64,000 nt of DNA from Branchiostoma lanceolatum. Taxonomy: Eukaryota; Chordata; Leptocardii; Amphioxiformes; Branchiostomatidae. This document shows, piece by piece, positions 1-12,200 of the stretch (the stretch's first letter is position 1; each line of letters opens with the position of its first letter). The notes under the pieces were generated by a model that was given only the letters and a program-made list of their open reading frames with translations, was not told the origin of the DNA and made no database searches. Location: contig NC_089723.1 in NCBI RefSeq assembly GCF_035083965.1, forward strand, positions 2,728,001 through 2,792,000. The letters run 5' to 3'. Position numbers and translations under genes: made by a program.

Positions 1-259
1 TAAAATTCTTTCTGAAAATTATGTTGTAATTCACATGCTTAATGAAAAAGCACTACTATAATTTGGGTTTGAATAATGGGAATGTCATAATAAAGATGGT
101 ACAATGTAGACACTGAACTGTGTCTGTTAAATCAGAGCCCCACATACTTAGTTAATTAGGGAAACACTAGTGGCAATGCGTAATTGGCAGAGATACGTTG
201 TCTACGTCACGTCGTCTGGTTGATTTCGTATCGTAAAGGAGAAGAAACAGCTGCCTTAC

Positions 260-3200
260 CCTGTCCTGCTGTACTCCGCCGGCCCTAGAGCTGTCGATGA
301 TGTAGATAAACGCAAAGGCTGACGGGATGTATCTCGCTATGATCTCGTCCATCATGTCGCTCTCGCCGACTCCCGGACTGTCCACGATCGTCACTCCTCC
401 CTGAGGAAGAACGGTAACGGATTAACTAATGTAGCCACATTCAATCCTAGAACGATCATCCTATATCTACGCCAGACATTCCATAGATGGATGGTGGCAT
501 CGTGTGGCGCAATCGGTAGGGTGTTTCGCCCAGAACCGAGAGGTCCCGGGTTCTAAACGACCGGTATGTTCCGATGTTGTGGCCTTGGGAAAGACACTTA
601 ACACGGCTTTCCTCACTCCACCCAGGTGTAAATGGGTACCTGACTTCGATTGGGGAAGGTCGTATTGAGGCAACTTGCTGGCGCCTAATGGCAGCCTCCC
701 AGACCCTTGCGACAGTTCTACAAAGTGCAAGTGTAGAGCAAAATATGTATCTGTGATTGTAAACCCTGCAGCCATTCAGCACTGGCTACCATTGCACGGG
801 TATTTTCTGACCAATATACAATCATTATCATCTAGCCATAATCTCTTAACTGCATACAAGGGTCTGAAAACCTAGCTCTATTACAAAATAATCACCCTGA
901 GAAGGTCGAGTGGCCAGAAGATCTCAATTTTTGTGACCGTTGAAGTGGTCCTGTCTCTCCTCTTTAAGTGGATGTAGCGTGCCAGCTGCTGCCTGCACTC
1001 TTGAAGGTCTTCACTGAGATCCACATTCGATGTGACCTGTCTTGACCCTGTGGCTTCGTCTGGTCCCCTGAGGTAGACCACCGCTCGCCTGGTCGCTCCG
1101 TACTTCAGCTCACAGATAGTGGAAGTGCTGCTCAGATGCGCCTCAGGCAGGATGTCGTCTCCAAGCAGCAGGTTCAGAAATGAGCTCTTACCGGCAGACA
1201 ATTCTCCTGGGTTAGATAATAGTTATATCAATTATGACGATAACAATGCTGATAGTAATAGTTTTAAGAAGAAAACTATAATTGAGACAATGATGAGAAT
1301 TAAAATGTATCTACCGTGGACGATAAGTAAAAATCGTAACAAAACTTTATTTTATTTTTGCAACACGTCTATACTTTAAGTTCGACACCTTTAAACACTG
1401 GCATCAAACATCCACAAAAAGCGTCGTTTGAACAAGAAAGATAGTGTATCTTGTGTTTTGTTATGTAGTCATTGATCGCGGCATATAATGGTACCATTGA
1501 GAAAAACGTTAACATGAACTATGTCAACGCCCGGTTACCTGCCACAAGCAGTGGACATTCATCCTTATTCAATTGTTCTCTTATATCCTCCAAGATTTCC
1601 ATGACGTCACGCTGGAAGTGTGCGTCAAGCTTGTCTCTTTCGCTCTGATCCAGTTGGGGCAGGTAGTCTCTAATGTCCTGACAGCACTGCAGCAGGAGTT
1701 CCCGCTGGGTTTTGTAACGCTTGGCTACGTCTGCCATCATTTGGACAACCTAGCAGAGTATCAGGTGCTCATGGGTGAAAAAGCACATGGAAACTAGAGA
1801 TAAATATTAGCTGCTTCAGCAAATATGAACAGGTTTGCGTTTTAGTGTAACTAATGTGGGGGAAAGGTAACATTTCTAAGTAAGTAGTTGAAGTACAGCA
1901 TAATTCACTTCATCTCCCTCCCCTTGCAAGAAATGACTGTTTTTAAATGGACTGTTTTGTAAAAGCCACCCCCTTGGGAGAATGAACTCTTCCGGTGGTA
2001 CATGAACATCCTTACTCTTAATCTGTCGCCATGACCCTTAATCCGACAGCACAGACCATATTCTGTCACCCTTTCTCTTAATCCGTCATCATCATTATCA
2101 TTAATACATCATTGTAACCCTTAATCCGTCACCGTAGCCCTTACTCCGTCACCATTAGCCTTAATCCGTCACGAAAGTTTTAAATACCTCACTGTTGTCG
2201 TTAATCCGTCACCATAGCCAGTAATCCGACCTCATAATCATTAATCCGTCCCCATAACCCTTAATACGTCACTCTTGCCCTTAATACGTCATGATAATCT
2301 TTAATCCGTCAGGAAAGTCTTTAATCCGTCAGCGTTGCCTTTAATCCCCTCAACATAGCACTTAATCTTTCACCACAACCCTTAATACGTCACCATAGGC
2401 TTTAATCCATGACTCTTTCCCTTAATCCGTTACCATAAACCTTTAGCCGTCAAGCGTATCCTTTAATCCGCCATCGGAGACCCTAATCCGTCACCCTTTC
2501 TCTTAATCCGTCATCCTCATCATTAATCCATCACTGTAACCCTTAATCCGTCATCCTAGCCCTTACTCCGTCACCATAAGCCTTAATCCGTCACGAAAGT
2601 CTTAAATACTTCACCGTTGCCGTTAATCCGTCACCATAGCCAATAATGCGACCCAATAATCCTTAATCCGTTCCTACAACCCTTAATACGTCACTCTTGC
2701 TCTTAATACGTCATGATAATCTTTAATCCGTCAGGAAAGTCTTTAATCCGTTAGCGTTGCCCTTAATCCCCTCAACATAGCACTTAATCCGTCACCACAA
2801 CCCATTATCCATCACCACAAACCTTTATCCATCAGCGTGTCCTTAAATCCACCATCAGAGACCATAATCCGTCACCCTTTCCCTTAATCTGTCATCCTTA
2901 CCCTTAATCCGTCACCATAACCCTTAATCCGACAACATAACCCTTAATTCGATACATTTAATCAATCACCATAGTCAATGATCCATCCCCATAACCCTTA
3001 ATACGTCACCGTAACCCTTGATTCGTCAGTCTTGCCCTGTATACGTCATAACAATCTTTAATCCGTCAGGAAAGCCTTTAATCCCTCAACCTTGCCCTTA
3101 TCCCGTCACCATAGTACTTAATCCGTCACCATAACCCTTAATCTGTCACCATAGCCCTTAGTCCGGTACCCTTGCCCTTAATCCGTCACCATAAACCTTA

Positions 3201-6200
3201 ATCCGTCACCGTTACCCTTGGTCCGTCACTCTTGCCATTTATACGTCATAATCTTTAAGCATGAAAATAAAGATATTACACACACATAAACATGCATTTC
3301 TTCGGTTACACCCTGACGCAGTACATTGGCGTATGCATTCCAAGGCCACCGTAAGACTCCTGTACTGTTGACCCAAACATGTCCAGACAGAAGAGGTATC
3401 AGTTAACTTCCCATGTGCCGCCGCCAGCAGACTGTCCTTGAAACAGGGCCAGGCTGCCAATTACAGGCACAAGGTCACAGAGAAGTGGGAACAAAGAACC
3501 CTTTTCAATTTGGTTATTTGGTGGCTGGAGAGCTGTGTGTGTAGCTGGTTTCTGGTGCAGCGCTGTTGATCAAAACGAAGATGCGAATGGATACAGAAAA
3601 GGTGTGTGAACCCTTTCAATTTCTATCTATATACTACCTTGCTTTAAGAACGAATTGTACTTTGATAGAGCCTAGAGTTTCTAGTAAGAGTACCTATGTG
3701 TTGTTTGTTACCCTTACTGTTCATTTTGTCGCTAAGTGTAGTCTACTTTCACTAAGTGGCGTGACCTCGACCTCAGTGTTGTTTCGTCTTAAACTGTTTT
3801 GAATATTAACATTGCATCTCTAGATCATATAACTGATTGGTCAGTTCAGTTGTGTAACCACTCCCAAAATGTAAAAAAAAGTTGATGTCCGTATAAATAT
3901 GTTTGACAGGTCTAGAGACGGCCCACTCTCCCAGAAGCAAGCGACGAACCTGAACCTGGGCGGCAGGGCCGACACCGCGAAGGTAAACCGCCGCAGAATA
4001 CAATCCACACACGCTCGCGGTGTTACTGGGTCTTGGAGGAACTATGAATAGCTGGGTAAGCAGAAACCTACTTTTTTGGCAAACGATTGGCTGAAGCTCT
4101 TCTGTTTTTGAACTTGCAGCAGAGTTTTTACACTTAAGAATACAAATCAACCTGGTGCTGAATTTTAAGTATTGAGAAACTATATTCTGTATTTACAGTC
4201 GTACGGCGATCGCACTAAGGCCCCCATTCCACTAGACGGCGATCGCGCTGCGACTTTGCTGCGACCTAAGTTGGATTTGTGTAATCATTGACTTCATGCT
4301 TGGGATATCATGCAGGATGTAGATGTCTGACTGAAAGGACAGCAAAATACACAAGGCGTAAAATTACTCGTTCATAATTATCAATGAATTTCAGTGAGCG
4401 CTCTGTCAAATTTTAAATCGCTGTGAGGTCGCCACCCCGTGGTTTTGGGGTATACGTGGTATAATATCGGATCGTATAGCAAATCATTACATGTATGAAT
4501 TATGTCTGCAAGATCTATTCGTTTCAAAGATAAAGCGTATTGTTCTGTCGGTAGACTTGATTGATGGCCGAGTTATACAAGAATTTTTATTGACACAACA
4601 AAAGTACAGCGACTTTCGTTAGGTCTACTATATCTATACATACATACGCACAATAACTTTTGATCGTGGAATAGTCAATGATCATGCTACAATCCGTCTT
4701 AAATTTATGTGATGATTCCCCCAACCTTACCTTTCATTTGATGTCTTGTTTTAATATCAACTTGCAACATATATGTATATATCAATACCGTAATTCTTGT
4801 TTGTCAACTGGAACTTAATTTTAGCTGGTTAAACGGTCACTAGTCAACAGCTAAAATGTTATCACCGCAAATTTTTCATCACTAATGTTTGAGACAGTAA
4901 TGTTTGTTCCCACCGTTAGAATTAAGTACCGTGACCTACTCCATTTTCCCCAAACCGCTATATTTTCTTGCCGCTATATTAAAGTGAGTAACCCATTGAG
5001 GCGAACGCGTGCTGTAGTGTCCGGGGTGTTGTCTGGCGCAATTCGTTTGAGAAAATAGCGAAAGTAACACCGAATGTTGAAAACTTCAAATGCCCCACTT
5101 CGACTAGTGGCACTTTTTATTTTCCACTGTTTATAAAGAGCAAGTTAACCCCTGTATCAGTAACGCTGATTTAGAACATCGCCTCCTAATCCCCTGTTAA
5201 AACTTATTTTCAAAAAGCTGAAGGCACATGTATAATCGATCACATTATGAATGAACTTTGAAATTAATTTATCAGGTGTGTCCCGTTGAGCTGTGACAAG
5301 AAGATAGATCAGGTATCCCCCGTGCCGATTTGTAAATAGCGTACCGGTATACACCATTTCTCGTACATCGAGAGTTTCCACTGAACATGTCTTTGATAGT
5401 TCCGACTTGGCAAGTGTGCGTAACTTTGTTTGCCATGATCGACAGTTGCGTAATTTCTTTTAAAGCAAAATAGTTTGAAATTCTCACCATGACCTTCGGC
5501 GACAGTAAGCTAGACGGATCCATTCCACGCAAGTATTTACATCCATGCCCCACATCGTCCTTAGAGCGACCTGTCGCGGTAAAGGCCCCCTCTCATTGGG
5601 CTGCGGTACTGTGGCGGTAACGTGCGGTAGCGTGGAAATGGCAACCGCCGCAGTGCCGTGCACAGACCTCAGCGTACCGTCCTAGTGACGTCTCAGTGCC
5701 GTACCAGTGCCGGTCCACACCGCCGGCGTGCCGGTTGAAATGGCGTTTTTTTTCAAAATTTGAAAAAAAAACGCAAGTGGCAAAGTGCCGCGCGCTCGCC
5801 GGGAGCTTACCGGGAGCTCACCGCACGCGCTATTGTGTAAAAGTGATATGTCAGTTTCAAGGTTATACCTATATTCTATGACATGTTACCTTTGTTGCAC
5901 CAAGTGTCATAAGTGAAAATCCTTTTATCACTTGAAATCAATTTTTGATGCGTTTTTTAATATAATTTTGCATTGTATTTTGATCCATTGACAGCACTGC
6001 GATTTCTGATTAATTGAAAGCACTACCATGAAACTGCAATCGGTCCATTTCCCTAGCTATTGATCTGTTTAAGAGTTTGGTTAAACCTAATTCACTGCAT
6101 TGTAGTGAGGTTGAGGATTGTAGCTGTAGATCCTCTGATATTTTCATTGGGATATTGCTTTATCCCACTGAAAATTAAATCTCTGCATTGTACATTTATT

Positions 6201-9200
6201 CCAGTACGGAAGTTGATAGACTAGTCGCTCAGGAAAGGAATCAAACCACTCGTCTACATGCACTCGCCCTGCTCTTGTGCCATTCAAGACATACAGTGAT
6301 AAGCTGAACTTGATATACCAGTCAGGCACTGTATCTCAAATTTTACTCAATGTTTCGCCGTAAGGGGTGAATTAGAAGAATTCCTATGGATCGTTGATAG
6401 TCAAACATAGTTGATTAGATACTCTCGCTAAGATTAAGTAATTTACCTACTAACAGGATTATTAAAAAAAAACATACAACACTTCATCATTCGAAGAAGA
6501 AAATGACTGGGCTACTCACGTTCAGGACATATTATGTAGACATGTTTGGCTTAGCCCCGCAGTTAATGTTAATACCGTTTTGGATATACATTTAAAGAAA
6601 GTGTGAAACTCACGTTTCTCCCTGGCTGGAGGGAACCACTTAGAAACATTAGTAAACTCCACACATTTTATAAAATCAAAAATCACTTTGGTAGGGAAGA
6701 CTATATCACATCAAATCATAATGGACCAATAAGCATAACTACACTGAGAATCAGCGCACGTTGTCTAGAAGTTGAAAAGGATCGACACCACAACACACCA
6801 GGCACTCACAGATTGTGTCCCACATGTTATGAAAATATTGAAGATAAATTTCAATTTGTAATGGTCATGGTCTGTCCCACTTATGGCAAAGAGACAGATG
6901 CGCTATTACAAAGTATTACTACCAAGACAAACTTCAGCCTATATGGTACACAGAACTAGAACGATATGTCCCATGTATTGTTGTCATGTCCAACTCCTAT
7001 ACCACCTACATAAGTCAATTTCATTATACTTCATCCTAAAAGCGAAGGAAAAATAATCCATACATGGCTATATTGTAATTCATACACTGTTATCGATAAT
7101 GTTTTGTACTTATAATTGTAGGATAAGTTAGCCTTGCAGCATTGTTGATTTAGTGCCATATATTGTACCATACACGATTGTCGAACAATAAAGTTCATTC
7201 AATAACTTGCTCATCTGGGCTTCAAACGCAAATGCGCCGCACGTCAGTGAGAGTGAAAATGAAAATTGGTGGAAGAAACGCGACGGTGCCGTAAAAATCT
7301 GCCGTGGCAGTGCCGCCGCAGTGCCGGAGCCCAGTGAGAGGGGGCCTTTAGGTTACTGTCGTCTGCAAGGTTGCTATGGCGACGCCAGGCTGGCGGAAGC
7401 GGTAGAGATGTTTGTATGTTGAACCTGGTACCCCACGTTAAGTAGCTGTCCCTTATAGTATTTACAGACGGACATGTGTAAAACAGCCAGTATATAAGTT
7501 TTAAACTTGTCGCTTTAATGAGAAGAGTTACACGTATTTAGAATAGATAAGCCCTTTTTGTTCATGTCCCTGTATTTCTGTCCCAAAACTGGGACACACC
7601 AGGCATCTGGAGGACATGGTATTTAGAAAGAAAGTACTCATAACGGCACCTGTACAACACATATTTGAGATACTTCAATGAAGAACATGAAATGTTAATT
7701 TTCCAAATTTCATAATTTTCATAAATAATGCAAAACAATTCATAAATCGTTGGTATTAACTTTAGGACTTTCAATCGTGTGACAAGTGGAACAAAAGAAA
7801 ACAGGAACATTGTTTGATGTCGAAAAATTGCAAAACTAAACGTTGATTTGCATAATTCATACTAAAATGGACAAACTATCTGTCATGTCTGTATTCCTCT
7901 TTCTGAAACATTGTGGGATATCGAATATCTTTTCCAATTCAGGTCTCAATGTCATATAGTTCATGGAAATGTCACTTTTCAGATATCCGATATCTTTACC
8001 GGCAATTACCACGTCCACATTCAATTGATTGGCTTAGATAATTCTTTATACGAGTTTCTCTGTCCCAAAACTGGGGCACACCAGGCCTCTAAGGGACTTG
8101 GTATTCAGAGAAAACGTAAGTCCCCAAACGACGCATAAAGCCCCCGTCACAAATGAAGAATTTAGGTCGGCCGACTTGTCGGCGAGCTCCAAATGGCGAT
8201 TTTCGGGCGAAGTACGACCGACGTCCTGTCGATTCTACGGGCTTCGGGCGAATTTTCGGAGCTCGGCCGACGTTCGCGTGTCACTGGAAGCTGCGCTTAA
8301 ATTCAGCGAGGCCTCGGCGACGATTTTTGAACTCGCACAGCTCGTCAACAGTTTGCCCGTAGCTCGCCCGAGCAACGCCCAGCGCTCGGCCAATATTCGG
8401 GCGGGCATCCGAGGATCTTAGATCCGATTTTTGGTCGGTCGGAGGTAGCCCGAACTCTTCGGCCTCGTGCGAGCCTCGGACGGGCTTTGTACAATAATCG
8501 GACGACCGTCGTCAGTGTTCCGGCCGACTCATAAAAAGTAAGGCGTGTTTCGGGCGAGCGTTTTACTGGTGTCGATGGGAGCTTGGACGGGCTCCGGCCG
8601 AACTCCTTCTTGTTTATAAATAAATGGTAACGGCAGCTTGGTTTATAACATAAGATGATAAATAATACTTTGATATTAACTAATACTAATATCAACTTGT
8701 CAAAGAATGCTGCCAAACTTTTCTAATGAAAGACAAGTCAATTGCAAAGTTAAATTTCATTGAAACAATTTTATTATAGATAAAATGCGGACTCCGAAGA
8801 CAATCCTTCTTGTTTCTTTTTTGGTATTATATTCACCTTGAATATTCACCTTGAAGCTCAGCCAGTAGGTATCCTTAGGGGTAATGAGGCTGTGTATTAG
8901 TTTGGATGTTTCAATTTATATGTATTAATGAACTGGGGCTTGACTTTTGAGGCTTGACTTGACTTCCTGAGTTTTACCTCCACAAAATGACTAGTTGAAA
9001 GTCCACTGATGAGTCATTATAGATCTATGTTTGTCTGCCGAGGCACGCCCAGGCGTCGGCAGGGCGTCGATAGGCTTATCAACGGTCGTCCGAAGCTCGG
9101 ACGGCGTTCGCCCGAGCTTCGGTCGATTTCCGTTTGCTGAAAATGTTTGGATCGGGGTTGAACGACTGATCTGTGGACTTTGTGGCTCCTGCGCTAGAGT

Positions 9201-12200
9201 CGGATTGGTTTATGAAAAAAATTCCTGTTTAGGTTATTATTTTCAGTGTGCCCACCCACTTCACTCATGCCCGACAGATTTGCCACAACTCAGAAAGTAA
9301 AGTTGGTCCAAATTTGAGCTTGTTACCAGGTCAGTTGATTCTGACTTCGTCCGTGTCCAAGACATTGTACCGTCTTATGTGGGATTTATGATTATTAGTG
9401 TTCGACGGACGTCGCCCGAGCTCCGTTCAATTTGTGACGGGGCAGGTTTTCAGCGAAAAATACGGTCGACACTCGGGCGAATTTGAAATTCGGCGAGCTT
9501 CCGGCGATCTACAAAATCGGCCGATGCTCGCATGAATTGTGACGCCGGCTTAACGGCACGTGTGCAACACATATTTTGGATACGTCAATCAAGAACGTTC
9601 ATAACATAGTATGACTCATGTTAATTTACATGAGTCATACTATATGACTGAACTTTATATATACTATATGATCATCTATATTCCTCTTCTGATCATGATC
9701 CGTAAATGTTGTCACGTGTAATCCAGACGGACGGATAGGATATCAAATATCTTCTCTTAGACTAATTCAGGATGTCAAACTGTGTGACCCAATGTCAATT
9801 ACAGTTCATTTAAATGTCACTTTTGAGATATCCCCATACCTGTTCACACAACCCTTGAGGTCAGCCTTGTTATAAGGATCCTGATCCTCATGTCTGTAAA
9901 TTTGCATCGTCAAGAGAACGCAGCTGATTCAGCATTAGGTAACAGGTTTCTAGACTGACGGTTTACTTTAAAGTCGCGGCTGAGTGTGGGTCACCAGCCA
10001 TGACCCTGCCGGTCAGTCTTTCAGACAGCAAAAATAACTACTGGGGATATGCTGTTACACTTAAACTGTTATCACAGGAAAGTAGAAATAGCGGTGACCT
10101 TACAAGCAGTTTGTTTACTCAGTCATGGACAAGTTCTAAATGTTTATATATGCATTATTATATGCACAGTGTCAGTCGGCTAAAGAAGTGTTACAAGGGA
10201 GTGGTCTAAACTGGATGTGATGCATCCTACCTGACTGAAGACTCTACTCTCTACTCTACTCTACTCATTATATAGGTTCCTTGTTATGTTTCCTCTCAAT
10301 CGAACTTTTCGATATAGAGCCAGTGGGCTTTGCTCTGTTCGCGCCCAATTTTTGATAAATGCCATTTTGAATAATTCGGATGATGATTGGTAGCGATACA
10401 TTACATGTTGCAGATCATATTCGTCAGTCAGATGATATCTTTATATTTCCCAGCTGCTCATACCTGCTCAACTATACTGGATATTTCTGATATATGTTTC
10501 CTTCCATCACAGCAGACTTTGGGGCTTGGTGGAAACTGGTAGGAATAAATACAAGCTGTGTACCAGCTACAGATGTCTGTCCCTCACAGCTGGCTGGCAT
10601 GGGGTGAAAGATGTCATAGGAAATAAAGGAAGGTGAAGAGATTTTCTTATATTGTTTGTTGTTAATCAGATTTTGACTTTTGTTGAAATTATTCTTAAAA
10701 CGGCTTATGTGACAATATCGTTGGAAAGGTCAACTATCAACTATAGAAAACTATTTGACATGAATCATTACATTTCATGCCTCCAGCTTGCCATACATAA
10801 TATAAGAAGAGTAAGTTACTGTGTCATATGGGTGTACTAAATCAGATTATAGTATTTTCTTTAAACCGTAGAAATTTTAACATTAATTTACTTAACTCTC
10901 TCGGACCACGAAGGTTCATCAAAACATTTCCTTTGTTTCAAGATACAATATCATCAATATTTATGTTCGAATTCTCCACAGAACTGATCAACCATCTACT
11001 TCTACAGTCGCCGAGAACATGAGGGAGGAACGCCACAGGGGATACCTGACCAGCATCAGAGCCGTGTGCAGCCAAATGATTGCGCAGTTACAGCCAGAGA
11101 AAAGCTGACACGATTTAGAGAATTCACACGCTGACGTGCACATGTTGTCCACGTCATTTGATCTAAACGAAAATGTATTGTCTATACTATTGTTTATTTT
11201 ATTGTGCGACTTTTAGTGGCTGATTTTGCATGTATATCAAAGAAAATACAAGTGTTAACCTCGCCGATGACAACTCAAATCAAACCGGATGTACGAATGG
11301 TGGAAACACTATTCAAATGTGTATGCAATTGCAATCACAAGTAACAGTAACATTTTACTCCGTCACATAATGTCCAAGAACTTTCAGTGCAACTCCTTAC
11401 CGAACTTGCAACGGTTACTGTAAAATAAGTCTGCTATTGTTGTGCTATAATTGTTATTCTTTGACATCTTTGACGGGTATTCGTTTGTTTAAGTGGACTG
11501 CAGCGAAGCGATAAAGTAATCAATGTTGTGTAAACAGAGTAAGACAGTATAAAGACAAGAGATTTCAAAGGCAAGGAAATTTAGGTCAAAAGAGCAATAG
11601 AGACCTTCAGTAAGGATCGTAGTAATTAGGCAACATTATGAAGTCACAATCAGTCAGTTTTATAACGGTAAGTGTGCACCGTGCTAAGTGTGCAGAAATC
11701 CTTGTTTCTGTGTCATTTCTTTATCGTTGATGTGGTCGTAAACTAACATTAGCAACAAAAACATCCCCCGATCAATCACGCCCAATATTACTGACTCCAA
11801 CACTTTCTAATCCAACATCACATTAAATAACAAATCTATATTAACCCTCTATCGTTGGGGATCTTGCCGTCCCTTACTTTTCGACAAGACCACAACAACA
11901 TGATGCTCAGTGGACCTTGCTCGTCCTTTAGTACAGTGGGCCTTGTGTCCATTTGTGCCAACGGCAAGGTCACAACACCACCACACTAATAATATTCATC
12001 TCTTAAAGGAGTCCTAAAGCCCAGAAGGGGGAGTTATTTTCCAATGGATGGTAATTTTAAGAAGTAAAAATGAATATTTTTACAGTATACGATAAAGTAC
12101 TCACTAGTCCCGTGTGCATCCAAAAGCATTCAGTATTCTACCAAATTCCCCAGGTGACCCTCAGCCTATGTGTTTTTTACAATGTGCCTGACAATGCCTG

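Larger units (their letters stand above)
7565..9840. repeat. Two-copy tandem duplication (about 490 bp) interrupted by a transposon
   Basis: Sequence from about 7570 (ctgtcccaaaactgggacac) to 8060 recurs from 8061 (ctgtcccaaaactggggcac). The second copy is split by the element at 8139-9550 and resumes at 9551 (taacggcacgtgtgcaacac, matching taacggcacctgtacaacac near 7640). It continues through the gatatc/aatatctt block near 9740-9840, which matches 7915-8000. Copy 1 therefore preserves the unoccupied insertion site of copy 2. Confidence 0.75.

Noticed and set aside
2011-3257. Regular short repeats that might suggest a CRISPR array
   Set aside because: Units are contiguous and degenerate with no unique spacers, in animal intronic DNA; it is a minisatellite.
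3806-4150. Minus-strand open frame with AVYLRG, similar to a strand of GTPase exon 3
   Set aside because: Only a short stretch matches, no P-loop precedes it and splice context is poor; a degraded exon copy is possible but not supportable.
6144-6329. 61-aa minus-strand frame inside the TIR element
   Set aside because: No recognisable motif and opposite in direction to the LINE fragment; likely chance.
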